DNA from: Candidatus Brachythrix odensensis
GTDB taxonomy: Bacteria > Chloroflexota > Anaerolineae > J036 > Brachytrichaceae
Assembly (NCBI GenBank): GCA_016714465.1
Contig: JADKDT010000002.1
Span: forward strand, 124,001-188,000
DNA length: 64,000 nt
Direction: 5' to 3'
How positions within the stretch are numbered: the stretch's first letter is position 1; every line of letters begins with the position of its first letter. Positions 33,454 through 42,917 of the stretch are shown one piece after another. The translations under genes and the position numbers were made by a program. Under the pieces are notes generated by a model. It was not told the DNA's origin. It did not search any database and saw nothing but the letters and a program-made list of their open reading frames with translations.

Positions 33454-34190
33454 TTACGTGTTGAATCCCCGTGTAACCGACTGACCCCGTCTGATTACCC
33501 AGACTGACCCAGGTGGAATCGCGCCCGCCCGCTGCGATGTGAATGCGAAGTCGGTCGGCATGCCCGCGCCGCTGCTCCAGCGCACCTCTCCCCCTCGCTG
33601 GCGCTCGGGGCAGGCTCCGGGCTTGTAACGTTGTTCGCTCACCTTCTGCCCACTCGCGTTGGTCGTCAGCGAGACGCTGCCGAGGGTGATCGCCGTGCAG
33701 GTAGCTCAGCGTGCGGGCGACCGAGTTCATCACCCCGTCTTTCATCGCCACGACCGCCCCGCCGAAGCTGTAGTAGTCCCGCCGTCCGCGCGCGTGCAAG
33801 GCCTCACTCGGCACGAGCTCCAGCGGCCCGCCGGATCGCCGCCACAGCAGTTGGATCGTGCAGCCTGCCCCGGCGAAAGCCGGGTTCGCTGTCGTGTAGT
33901 TCACGTAGAGGAGTGAGAAATTGTAGATCAAGCCCGGCGTGAGCACGACGCCAGCCTGCCCCGGCGGAGGCCGGGGCGGTCTCGGTCGTTGTCGGCGCCC
34001 GCGTTGTCCCGTTGCTCACCGACAGACCAGTCCCGTTGAACACGAATCCGTCGTCGGCATAGACCGCAAACGTGTAGGTGTCCGTCACCGGCACCGTCAG
34101 CCAGAGTTTCCAGCGGATGCACGACTTGCGCAGCCACGCTGGGCGCGTTGCCCAACCCGGCGAGCGGACGCAGATTGTGAAGGCCAAATA
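33454..34190 (-). pseudogene. RHS/PA14 remnant, copy A (no toxin tip)
   Basis: Reading right to left, broken frames spell part of a PA14-like domain (KLWLTVPVTDTYTFAVYADDGF, then IYNFSLLYVNY), the RHS-core stretch YYSFGGAVVAMKDG, YLHGDH and SEQRYKP, an inserted PGACPERQRGG segment, GEVRWSSGAGMPTDF and an early end. At least three frame changes are needed. It lacks both the YD repeats upstream and the GRFISAD...DPSG region downstream that copy B has. The PERQRG segment is encoded by a GC-rich interspersed repeat seen in Chloroflexota genomes. Confidence 0.75.
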
Positions 34191-34248
34191 TTGGTGATGA
34201 AACGCCCAATAGTGGGGGATTGACTCGCGACACAATCGATGAAACAGA

Positions 34249-34692
34249 CTATGGCCGCACCCCACCCACGATATGGTAGACGCGTGTCGTCGCCACGTGA
34301 AATGCGACGAAGTGCTCTTCAAACTCTGTTCGCGCATAGTAACAATTCATCCCAACGGTGTCTGGTAATCCGACCCATAGTATCAGCTTGTCAGCAATGC
34401 GATGATCAGCACATGGAATCTGTGCGAGGCCATTTAGGCTCTTTCCAGGCCTGAGCACTTCATCAAGGAACTGGAAGTAACTCGCGTCAGCAGCATACTC
34501 GAAGAGCACATAACCAGCCGCAGGATTCTCTCGAAGCACCCCGTAATGAAGGTCCGTCACGCGCCCACGGACGGATGAATGCAGGCTGCGCTCAAGAAGT
34601 TCCTCCGGCTTCGGCGGCCCTGAGCAAGCGCTTGTCAAGACGAAGATGGCCGCCGCAATTCCAGTCCGAAGGACACTAGCGAAAGTCTTCAT
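34249..34692 (-). CDS. Small lipoprotein, candidate immunity protein of the RHS tip
   Basis: 147 residues, not recognised. Lipoprotein signal with lipobox TSAC (Cys23), then SGPPKPEELLERSLH and a globular part with six aromatic-rich strands (GVLRENPAAGYVLFEYAAD, ADKLILWVGLPD, YYARTEFEEHFVAFHV). SD AAGGAG lies 12 nt before the ATG at 34692; an ATG at 34704 abuts the SD and is less likely. The start overlaps by 17 nt the end of the RHS tip frame (TAG at 34676-34678), the usual tight coupling of toxin and immunity genes. GC content is lower than the surroundings. A periplasmic or outer-face lipoprotein next to an RHS tip suits an immunity role, but this is inference. Confidence 0.6.
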   Translation of the reverse strand: MKTFASVLRTGIAAAIFVLTSACSGPPKPEELLERSLHSSVRGRVTDLHYGVLRENPAAGYVLFEYAADASYFQFLDEVLRPGKSLNGLAQIPCADHRIADKLILWVGLPDTVGMNCYYARTEFEEHFVAFHVATTRVYHIVGGVRP

Positions 34693-36545
34693 TGAGCGGA
34701 ACATCTCCTTCCCATACAAAGTACTGAGCAAAACTGCCGCCGGGATAGCCCGCCTTACGTTCGCTATCGCCGATTAGGTAGGGTGGGAGACCTCGCTCCT
34801 GAAAACCCTGTGGAAGTCGCGACTCAGATTCCCAAGACGACACATTCGACAGTTGCTCTGAAATGAACTGCGCGTCTTCTCATCAATGCGTATCGGCTCA
34901 ATCACGGTGTGATATGAACCCAAAAACCACTCCACTGCGTTGTATGATCCTGACTTTGATCCGTCGGACTGAATGTAAACACGTGCTCTGTTCTGGAGAA
35001 GCCGTTCTTAGCAAACTCCTTCAGTGCCTCTTGGTAACTTGGTTTCGCGACAAGATCGTCGACATAATCGCGACGACTGATGACAACGTATGGGAGACCT
35101 ACCGCCTCCTTAATGAACGGAGACTGACTCACTGATTCTCCCGCTTTTAGGGTACCCCATGCTCCGAGATCCGGGGGGCTTGTGCCTGCAAACCATACCG
35201 CGGTCAACCTTAGCCAGTCGGCCTTTAGTCCTCGCGTATCAACAAGGCCGTCCCAGCGCACCTCCATTAACTTCTTGGGTATGTATAAAGCGCGCTCTAT
35301 CGCCCTGAATATGGGTTTTCCGCAATCGTCGTCGTCGCAGGCATAGTGTCCAGATGGGTCGCTCCATCGGATTGGATTTCCGATTGCGTACATGTATCTG
35401 TTGAGCGCCTGACTACTTCCCGCCCGGGGCACAATCGCATCCGCGCTGATGAATCTGCCCAACGCAGGGGAATAACCTCTAGCGACATAGTCTATAGCGA
35501 GCCGACGTAATTCGCCGGCCCCGCCCGCTGGCCGGTGAACGTGAAGTCGGTCGGCATGCCCGCGCCGCTTGTCCAGCGCACCTCGCCAAGGCTTGTAGCA
35601 GCCTGCCCTAAGGCTTGTAGCGCTGTTCGCTCACCTTCTGCCCGCTTGCATTGGTGGTCAGCGACGCCGACCCCAGATGATCCCCGTGCAGGTAGGTCAG
35701 CGTGCGGGTGGCCGAGCTCATCACCCCGTCTTTCATTGCCACCACCGCCCCGCCGAAGCTGTAGTAGTCCCGCCGCCCGCGGGCGCGGATGGCCTCGCGC
35801 GGCACAACCTCGAGCGCCCCGCCGCCCTTGCGCCACAAGAGCTGCAGCGCGCTCGTCGTCGCCGAAGTGTAGTTGAGATACGTCAGCGCGAAGTTGTAGA
35901 TCGCGCCGGGCGTCAGCGTCAGCACGGTCGACGCCTCGGTCGTCGTCACGTCTCGGGGGGTCGCATTGCTCAGCGACAACCCCTGCCCGCTCAAGAGGAA
36001 GCCATCGTCGGCATACACCGCCAGGCGATAGGTATCCGTCGTCGGCACCGTGAGCCAGATCTGGTAGCGCACGCCCCAGGGTTCGCTCCCAGTCCCGCCG
36101 GCGGCACGGTAAAGGTCTGCTGCAAGCCGGCCGTTACGGTCTCGTTCCGCGTCGCCACGAAAGCGGTCAGCGTCGACGTTCCCGTAATGTCGTCGAAGTA
36201 CTCCGCCGTCGCCGTCCCGCCCGGGCCAATCGTCTGCTCCACGGGCCCAGCATACAACGTTGTCCCGTCCGGGTCGTCCTTGCGCACGCGCACACCGTCG
36301 CCGTCAAAGAAGTAACTGGTCTGGGCCAGCACGAGCCCACTCGTCAGCGCCTTCGTCACCCCGATCAGCCGGTTGTCGATCGACCAGGTCTGGGTGTAGA
36401 CGAACGTCTCTGTCCCCGATACCTCACGCCGGACGGTCATGTTGCCATTGGCGTCATAGACGTACGAATTGAGACCCGCGCCGGTCGCCGCATGCGGGCG
36501 CACGCTCGGGATGACGCGCAGGCGGTCAGCCGTGTGGATCCCGCG
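34676..36545 (-). pseudogene. RHS repeat/PA14 protein with variable C-terminal tip, copy B, 5' truncated
   Basis: Right to left: YD-repeat type sequence (YVYDANGNMTVRREVSG, FFDGDGVRVRKDD), a PA14-like insert (about 36180-35790: YQIWLTVPTTDTYRLAVYADDGF), RHS core (YSFGGAVVAMKDG, TYLHGDHLGSASLTTN, SEQRYKP, ALGRFISADAIVP, NRYMYAIGNPIRWSDPSGHY), then a tip of about 200 residues after DPSG that is unlike the core and lower in GC. Frame changes are needed near 36110, 35590 (a small duplication with a stop), 35495, 34905 and 34870. The tip then ends FVWEGDVPLNEDFR at 34676. The gene begins abruptly at 36545 without promoter. Tip family not recognised. Confidence 0.7.
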
Positions 36546-36621
36546 CTTTCGCAGCATTACGGTTTTGCAATGGCGTGTTGGGCCCATTCGAACTGCACGG
36601 ACCGGGCGCGCTTGGCGACGG

Positions 36622-36627
36622 TAGACT
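36622..36627 (+). promoter_or_regulatory. -10 box (TAGACT), leaderless FtsX-type permease
   Basis: It ends 7 nt before the ATG at 36635; no SD. Confidence 0.45.
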
Positions 36628-36634
36628 TGTCCCC

Positions 36635-39079
36635 ATGCCGCGATTGATGTTCCCGGGCCCGCGCGCGCGCAAGGTGTTGCGCGACACGCTGGGCAACAAG
36701 CCGCGCGCACTGCTGGTCATTCTGTCGATCGCGGTAGGGGTATTCGCCTCCGGTGCCATGGCCAGCGCCCGGGTCATCCTTAGCCGCGACCTGCAAGCGC
36801 AATACGCGACCTCGCGCGACGTGAGCGCCACAATCTCGGCTTCGAATCTGACCGAGGACTTTGTCGAGTCCATCCGGCAGATGCCCGGCGTTGAGTCCGC
36901 CCAGGGCCGGACCGTTGTGCTGCTCCGCGCCCGGCTTAAGACGCCCACCGGCGAACGCCGGTCCAACCTCATCCTGCACGCGCTGCCAGACTTCAACGAT
37001 CAGCAGGTCAGCATCGTCGACCGTCTGAGCGGGCCGCTCGAACCGCCGCGCCGCGAGTTGCTGCTCGAGCGCGCCTCCTTCGCCTTGTTTGGGCTCAGCG
37101 CGCCGGGTGAGTTCATCACCCTCGAGCTCTCGGACGGAACGACCCGCCAGATCCAGGTTGCCGGGGCCGTCCACGACATCAATGCGCCCCCGCCCCGCTT
37201 TGCCAACTTCGGCTCGGGTTACGTGACCTACGACACCCTGGCCTGGCTTGGCTTCTCGCGGGCCTACAACCAGGTTCGGGTGCGGGTGAGCGAGGAGCAA
37301 ACCAATCGGGCCCACATCCAGGCGATCGCCGACCAGATCAAGAAACGAATCGAGGACAGCGGGCGGGTCTTTTTCAGCACCGGCATCGCCCTGAATCCGG
37401 GGCGTCATTACGCCGACGAACAGATTCAGTCGATGTCGCTGATCCTGGCCGTCATCGGCGGCCTGTCGCTGGTGCTGAGCGGATTCCTGGTCATCAACAC
37501 GGTGACGGCGGTGATGCAACAGCATGTGCGCCAGATCGGGATCATGAAAACCATCGGCGGGCGAGCCAGGCAATTGACCGTGATGTATTTGAGCATGGTC
37601 GCCGCCCTCGGCGCGCTTTCTCTGACCGTCTCGATTCCCCTTGGCAGCACTGGGGCGCGGGCGCTGACCGAGTTCATTGCCAGCCTGTTGAACTTCGACA
37701 TCCTGACCACCAGCACGCCCCCGGATGTCCTCGCCCTCGAGGTCATCATCGGACTGGCTGTCCCCACCCTGGCCGCCCTGGTCCCGATCTCGGCAGGGGT
37801 CCGGCTGAGTGTGCGCGAAGCGCTGTCGTACACGGGCATGGCCGAGGCGACTCCCCACCCAGACGACGCGCGCAAGCCGCGCCATAACCCCCTGCAGCGG
37901 AGGCTTGCAAGGCTGCCGCGGCCATTTCTGCTATCGCTGCGCAACACATTCCGGCGCAAGGGCCGCTTGATCCTCACGCTGGGTACGCTCGCGCTCAGCT
38001 CGGCCACTTTTGTCGCGGTCTTCAGCGTGCGCGGCTCGCTCGATCTCGCCCTGGCCCAAACCTTGCGTTACTGGGACTTCGACATTGAAGTCACGCTCGC
38101 GAATGCGCAACCCGACGACCGGCTGATCAATGAAGCGCGGACAGTGCCCGGAGTGGTGGATGCGCAGGCCTGGGCGCTGGGCGGCGCGCGGCGGGTGCGC
38201 GAGGATGGCAGCGAGAGCCGATTCATCGCCTTTGACGCCCTGCCCGCCGACAGCAGCTATATGCGACCCGTCCTCATCGAAGGTCGCTGGATCATGCCCG
38301 AGGATACGAACGCCATCGTCGTCAACACCGACGTCCTGGCCGACGAGCCCGACATCAAGGTTGGGGACTCGGTCCGTTTCCGATTTGGCGCCCGCCTCAT
38401 CCCCTTTGAGGTGGTCGGCATCACCCAGGGAACGCTGACCGGACAAGTGCGCAACGCTCGCCGTGCCTATGCGAACTTGGCGGGCTATCGTGACGCCATC
38501 GGCACAGGCAGGCTTGCCCGGACGCTTGTCGTGCGGACCGACGCCCACGATGGCGCGAGCCAGGCTCGGATCGCCAAGGCCCTCGAGGAACAATTCAAGC
38601 GGCGTAACTTGCGGGTCGATACCTACGAAACCATCAGCGACCGGCGCGACCAGATCGATTTTCAGTTCAGCCTGCTCGTCATCTTCCTCATGATCATGGC
38701 TGCCCTGCTCGCGGTCGTGGGCGCGCTGGGGTTGGCCGGCACGATGAGCATGAACGTGCTCGAGCGCACCCGCGAGATCGGCGTCATGCGCGCGATCGGG
38801 GCCGGCAGCCCGGCCATCCGCGGCATTGTCGTGGGCGAAGGCGCCGTGATCGGCTGGCTGGCCTGGCTGATCGGGGGCCTGCTCGCGGCGCCCGTCAGCG
38901 CTGGATTGAGCCATGCCGTTGGACTTGCCTTTCTGCGCCAACCCCTGCCCTTCGTCTACTCGTGGAGCGGGCTGCTGCTCTGGTTTGGGGCGATCACCCT
39001 GCTCAGCGCGGCCGCCAGCTTCGCCCCGGCCTGGCGCGCGTCCCGGTTGACGGTGCGGGAGGTGTTGGCATATGAGTAG
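36635..39079 (+). CDS. ABC transporter permease with two FtsX domains (MacB-PCD type)
   Basis: 814 residues. First membrane helix about 24-45, extracytoplasmic MacB-PCD region about 46-270, three helices forming the first FtsX domain (with IMKTIGGRARQLTVMYLSM, about 305-325), a second periplasmic region and a second FtsX domain at the C-terminus (GVMRAIGAGSPAIRGIVVGEG). This build is typical of exporters for lipoproteins, antimicrobial peptides or signals. Start at the ATG at 36635 because hydrophobic homologues begin there and a -10 box precedes it. No ATP-binding partner is adjacent: the upstream side is the RHS remnant. Confidence 0.88.
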   Translation: MPRLMFPGPRARKVLRDTLGNKPRALLVILSIAVGVFASGAMASARVILSRDLQAQYATSRDVSATISASNLTEDFVESIRQMPGVESAQGRTVVLLRARLKTPTGERRSNLILHALPDFNDQQVSIVDRLSGPLEPPRRELLLERASFALFGLSAPGEFITLELSDGTTRQIQVAGAVHDINAPPPRFANFGSGYVTYDTLAWLGFSRAYNQVRVRVSEEQTNRAHIQAIADQIKKRIEDSGRVFFSTGIALNPGRHYADEQIQSMSLILAVIGGLSLVLSGFLVINTVTAVMQQHVRQIGIMKTIGGRARQLTVMYLSMVAALGALSLTVSIPLGSTGARALTEFIASLLNFDILTTSTPPDVLALEVIIGLAVPTLAALVPISAGVRLSVREALSYTGMAEATPHPDDARKPRHNPLQRRLARLPRPFLLSLRNTFRRKGRLILTLGTLALSSATFVAVFSVRGSLDLALAQTLRYWDFDIEVTLANAQPDDRLINEARTVPGVVDAQAWALGGARRVREDGSESRFIAFDALPADSSYMRPVLIEGRWIMPEDTNAIVVNTDVLADEPDIKVGDSVRFRFGARLIPFEVVGITQGTLTGQVRNARRAYANLAGYRDAIGTGRLARTLVVRTDAHDGASQARIAKALEEQFKRRNLRVDTYETISDRRDQIDFQFSLLVIFLMIMAALLAVVGALGLAGTMSMNVLERTREIGVMRAIGAGSPAIRGIVVGEGAVIGWLAWLIGGLLAAPVSAGLSHAVGLAFLRQPLPFVYSWSGLLLWFGAITLLSAAASFAPAWRASRLTVREVLAYE

Positions 39080-39164
39080 AGACGCGCCGCGGCGCGTCTC
39101 GGCCGTGCAGCATTCATGTTCCGCGACGGCCCGCGCGGCGATCGCGCAGCCTAAAGGCTGCGCC
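39079..39164. repeat. Two small palindromes between permease and protease
   Basis: A perfect 22-bp palindrome GAGACGCGCCG/CGGCGCGTCTC (39079-39100) overlaps the permease stop codon. A second stem GCGCAGCC-TAAA-GGCTGCGC lies at 39144-39163, followed by CTACAAC. The second resembles widespread REP-like units. Confidence 0.75.
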
Positions 39165-39172
39165 TACAACAC

Positions 39173-42100
39173 GTGGTCCTGAAACGCAAAACACTCCTTT
39201 CGGCCTGGTTGATGGTCGCCTGCCTGGCGCTGATCACGGGCGCGCCTGCGGCGCGCGCAGGCGCGCCGGGGCGCGATCCGGACCAGACACGCCTCACGGG
39301 CGACTACGTCCTCAACGAAATTGGCCCTCCACTCAACGTTGACACCCCTTTATCCAGGCGATACATCCTCATCCTGTCCATTCCAGCCCTGGCCGGAGAC
39401 GACGCCCCGGGCGGGCGCGGTCCAGCCGGGCTGGCCATCCGCCGGGCCGCAATTGCCGCGCAGCAGGCCAAGGTAATCGCCGCCCTCGCGGCGGTCGCGC
39501 CGCACGCAACGGTGGAACGCCAATTCAGCATCACGCTCAATGCTTTAGTCATCAGGCTAAACGGGGCCGATCCCGGCCCGGTTGCGGCGTTGCCGGGCGT
39601 CGCAAGCATGCAAGCCGAACGGCTGCGGCACATCGCGCTGAGCGACAGCGTGCCCCTGGTCGGCGCGCCCACGGTCTGGGCGACCCAGGACGGGCTGGGC
39701 AATCCGGTTGACGGGCGCGGGACTCGAATCGCCATCCTCGACACGGGCATCGACTACACCCACCCCGATCTGGGCGGCTGTCTGGGCCCGACCTGCAAAG
39801 TCATCACGGGCTACAACGCCACCCTGGGCAACTGGAGCGTCCTCGACCCGAATGGCCACGGCACGCACGTGGCCGGCATCGCGGCCGCCAATGGCGCGCT
39901 CAAGGGCGTCGCGCCCGGCGCGAGCCTGTTCGCCTACACCGTCTGCAACACGTTCGGCGTCTGCGCCGACGCCGACGTAATCGAGGGCCTGGAGCGGGCC
40001 GCCGACCCGGATGGCAATGGCGATCCGGCCGACCACGTCGAGGTCGCCAACCTCAGCCTGGGTGGACCGGGCAGCCCCGATGATGCCCTGAGCCAGGCGG
40101 TCGATCATGCCGTCGATCTGGGGATGCTGGTCGTGGCCGCTTCCGGCAACGACGGCCCGCGCTTTCTGGCGGTTGGCTCGCCGGGCGTGGCGCGTAACGC
40201 GCTGACAGTTGGGGCCACGACCAAAACCGACAGCCTGGCCACGTTCAGCGCGCGCGGTCCAGTGCCGGCCACCCTGGCCGACCTCAAGCCCGATCTCCTC
40301 GCGCCAGGCGCGCGAATCACGTCGACGGTTCCCGCGGCGGGCCAATATGGAAACGCGAGCCTTTACGCCAGCTTGAGTGGCACGAGCATGGCCGCGCCGC
40401 ACGCGGCGGGAACTGCTGCCTTGCTGCGCCAGGCCCACCCAGGCTTGTCGGCCCTCGACATCAAGTCTGCCCTGATGAATGCCAGCCTCGACCTCGACCT
40501 GACACCGTTCGAACAGGGCGCGGGCCGGCTGAGGGTTGATCAGGCCGCGTCTGCGCCATTTGTCGCGAGCCCGGGCAGCCTGGGCTACGGCGCGCCGCGC
40601 ATGGGTGGATCGACGGCACTGACCTTGACCCTGCGCAATGCAACCCCCCTCACCCAGACCATCGAGTTGAGCGCGACAGCGGGATTTGTGTCCAACGGCG
40701 TGTTACCGCCACCGACCGGGGTGACGAGTGTCAGCGCGCCGGCGCTCAGCGCCTACTCGGTAACGCTGACGCCCATGGCCAGCGCCACCGTTGTCGTCAC
40801 GCCGGTCATCGCCAACGACGCGGCCGAGGGCTACTATGCGGGCGCGGTGTTCGCGAGCGGCAGCGGCCACCTGGCCCGCATCCCGCTGGCCTACGCACTG
40901 CTTTCCCAGGTCGTTGTCAGGGTGATTGACGTAGACGGCGCAGACTGGATTGACGACTTCGGAGCGATCTCGCTATTCAATCCTGAAGAACCCACCGCGC
41001 GTTTTGTCGCGCCAGGGATGCCCATCACCACCCACGTGGCATCGGGACTGTACAACGTGCACGCCTTTGCGCGCGGGTCATCGTATTACGCCGGGACGCT
41101 TTATCCCGGGGCGTCCATCACCCCGCTCGTGCTGATGACGCAAACCGTCATCGTCCCCAACAGCGCCAACGATATCGCCCTGCGAGCCGCGGACGCGGCC
41201 GTCGTCATGATTGACACGCGCGACCCCGTCGGCGATCCAACCCTTGTTCACAATTGGCGGGCCGCCTTTGCCGGACCGGCCTATACCGCCTCGCTCAACG
41301 TGTCGTCGATCGATTTCACACTGCCTGAAGCGTTGTACGCCCTGCCGGCGCAGATCCCGCTGCGCATCTCGCCGCCCACGCCGGGGGTGAGGCTCAGCCT
41401 TGGATTCAACGCCTATGGCTACACTCGGCCGATGTCGCGCTTCGTGACCGAAGCTGCCCGGACGGGCCTGATAGCGCCCGCGGCGGCAACGCTGACGAGC
41501 TGGGCGGACCAAGCCCTCAGCCTGGACTGGGCGTTCGCCGCCGGTGACCCGATCCCGGGTTCGGTTGGGCTGTCAAATGCGGGCGCCATGACCCGTGAGA
41601 CGCGCCTGGACGCCCATGGCGCCGCGCCAGTCGCGCAGTACGGGGGCGCTCCGTTCGCGGCGGGCGAGCTCATCAGCCTGAGCGCCGGCGGCGTCTTTGG
41701 CGGGCGGATCCCGGGCGCGCAGCGCACGCTCTACACCCGGGGCGAAGGCATCCTCCGATATCTCGAGGGCGATGCGCTGGCTGGACGGCAAACGACGATC
41801 GGCGCCTCCGACAGCGCCCCAATGCGCCTGGGCGGGATGTCGCTCCATCCGGCGGTGACCTTCAGCCCGACCGCCGAGGCGTTGCTGATCGGCACGCCGC
41901 TGTTTGGAACGGACCAAGGCGGGTTGCTGCGCTGGGGCGAGGCGGCTTCACTCACCTTGAGCCTGGACGGATCACCCGTCGGGGCGATGGCCTTGTGCGA
42001 AACCCGCGGCAAGTGCGCCGACCGGGCAACGGAATCGATGCCACTCGCGGGCCCGGGGCAGTATCGCGTCACGATCTCCTCCACCCACGCAACTGGGATC

Positions 42101-42799
42101 GGCCGGCTCAATCGGATCGTGGCAGGGTTCATCCTCCCATCACCCGACCCGCGCCCGCCCATCGTCACGGGGCTGAACCTGCCGCAGCGTTACCTGCCCA
42201 ACGCTCCGATTTCATTCACGCTTTCGGTGACGGGCACGGGCTGGCCGGTTGACCAGGCGGTGGGAAGCTACAGCCTGGACGAAGGCGCGACCTGGTCGGC
42301 GTTAACCCTGACAAACACCGCGCAGGGATACGCGGCGGTCTTGCACCCGGGCAGCGCGCCGAGCGTGTCGCTGGCCTTCACCATCACCGACCAGGCCGGC
42401 AACTGGCTGGCCTGGGAGACCCTCCCTGCGGCTCAACGGGCGATCCCTGTGACGATGACGGCAAGCGCGGCGACGCAAGCGCTGGTCTTTGGCGATCTGG
42501 CCCAGTCGGTTCGGGTGACGGGCACGCTCGCAGGGCGCAGCGCTTTGCCGGCCGGTCTGATTGCGTTGCCGATCGCGGCGACCGTGAACGGGCGCAGGGT
42601 CGGGCTGATCTTCCCCGATGCGGGCGGGGCCTTCGACGCGCGCCTTCCGATTGTCACGCGCGAGATCTTCGATGCGCCGGGCGACGGCGTCCTGCGTCTC
42701 GAATTTGACGCGATGCTGTATGCGCCCGTAGCGGTGGATCTGCCGTTGCGGGCGTTCGCAGAGACGACCCGGCTGATGTTGCCGCGCGTGTCAAAGTAA
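39173..42799 (+). CDS. Secreted subtilisin-like S8 serine protease, large
   Basis: 1208 residues. Signal peptide about 1-29 (ends AARAG). Inhibitor I9-like propeptide about 62-158. S8 catalytic domain about 160-455 with Asp190 (ILDTGID), His229 (GHGTHVAGI), oxyanion Asn326 (ASGND) and Ser405 (GTSMAAPH). Then Ig-like/FN3-type beta domains to the end. The last residues TTRLMLPRVSK resemble a short C-terminal motif also seen in the beta-helix protein at 47364. The GTG start at 39173 is the first that gives a full signal peptide. Its TACAAC box would be only 2 nt away, so regulation is unclear. Likely degrades extracellular protein. Confidence 0.92.
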   Translation: MVLKRKTLLSAWLMVACLALITGAPAARAGAPGRDPDQTRLTGDYVLNEIGPPLNVDTPLSRRYILILSIPALAGDDAPGGRGPAGLAIRRAAIAAQQAKVIAALAAVAPHATVERQFSITLNALVIRLNGADPGPVAALPGVASMQAERLRHIALSDSVPLVGAPTVWATQDGLGNPVDGRGTRIAILDTGIDYTHPDLGGCLGPTCKVITGYNATLGNWSVLDPNGHGTHVAGIAAANGALKGVAPGASLFAYTVCNTFGVCADADVIEGLERAADPDGNGDPADHVEVANLSLGGPGSPDDALSQAVDHAVDLGMLVVAASGNDGPRFLAVGSPGVARNALTVGATTKTDSLATFSARGPVPATLADLKPDLLAPGARITSTVPAAGQYGNASLYASLSGTSMAAPHAAGTAALLRQAHPGLSALDIKSALMNASLDLDLTPFEQGAGRLRVDQAASAPFVASPGSLGYGAPRMGGSTALTLTLRNATPLTQTIELSATAGFVSNGVLPPPTGVTSVSAPALSAYSVTLTPMASATVVVTPVIANDAAEGYYAGAVFASGSGHLARIPLAYALLSQVVVRVIDVDGADWIDDFGAISLFNPEEPTARFVAPGMPITTHVASGLYNVHAFARGSSYYAGTLYPGASITPLVLMTQTVIVPNSANDIALRAADAAVVMIDTRDPVGDPTLVHNWRAAFAGPAYTASLNVSSIDFTLPEALYALPAQIPLRISPPTPGVRLSLGFNAYGYTRPMSRFVTEAARTGLIAPAAATLTSWADQALSLDWAFAAGDPIPGSVGLSNAGAMTRETRLDAHGAAPVAQYGGAPFAAGELISLSAGGVFGGRIPGAQRTLYTRGEGILRYLEGDALAGRQTTIGASDSAPMRLGGMSLHPAVTFSPTAEALLIGTPLFGTDQGGLLRWGEAASLTLSLDGSPVGAMALCETRGKCADRATESMPLAGPGQYRVTISSTHATGIGRLNRIVAGFILPSPDPRPPIVTGLNLPQRYLPNAPISFTLSVTGTGWPVDQAVGSYSLDEGATWSALTLTNTAQGYAAVLHPGSAPSVSLAFTITDQAGNWLAWETLPAAQRAIPVTMTASAATQALVFGDLAQSVRVTGTLAGRSALPAGLIALPIAATVNGRRVGLIFPDAGGAFDARLPIVTREIFDAPGDGVLRLEFDAMLYAPVAVDLPLRAFAETTRLMLPRVSK

Positions 42800-42839
42800 G
42801 CCACGGGAACACAACGTCCGCAACACTCCGCTGGCCTCA

Positions 42840-42904
42840 AACCTCGCGGGTAGGCGCTGACTGATTTTGGCGGGCGCGACTCGATGGCGCCTACCCGCGA
42901 GGTT
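42840..42904. repeat. Palindromic repeat family B, copy 2
   Basis: 18-bp perfect arms AACCTCGCGGGTAGGCGC (42840-42857) and its complement at 42887-42904. It shares the outer 13 bp with 30844-30910. Lies between convergent genes. Confidence 0.85.
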
Positions 42905-42917
42905 AATGGTTCGGATG

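Noticed and set aside
33209..33946. A complete gene in the RHS copy A area
   Set aside because: The long frame joins RHS-like pieces with out-of-frame sequence and overlaps the M23 gene end; it is a remnant.
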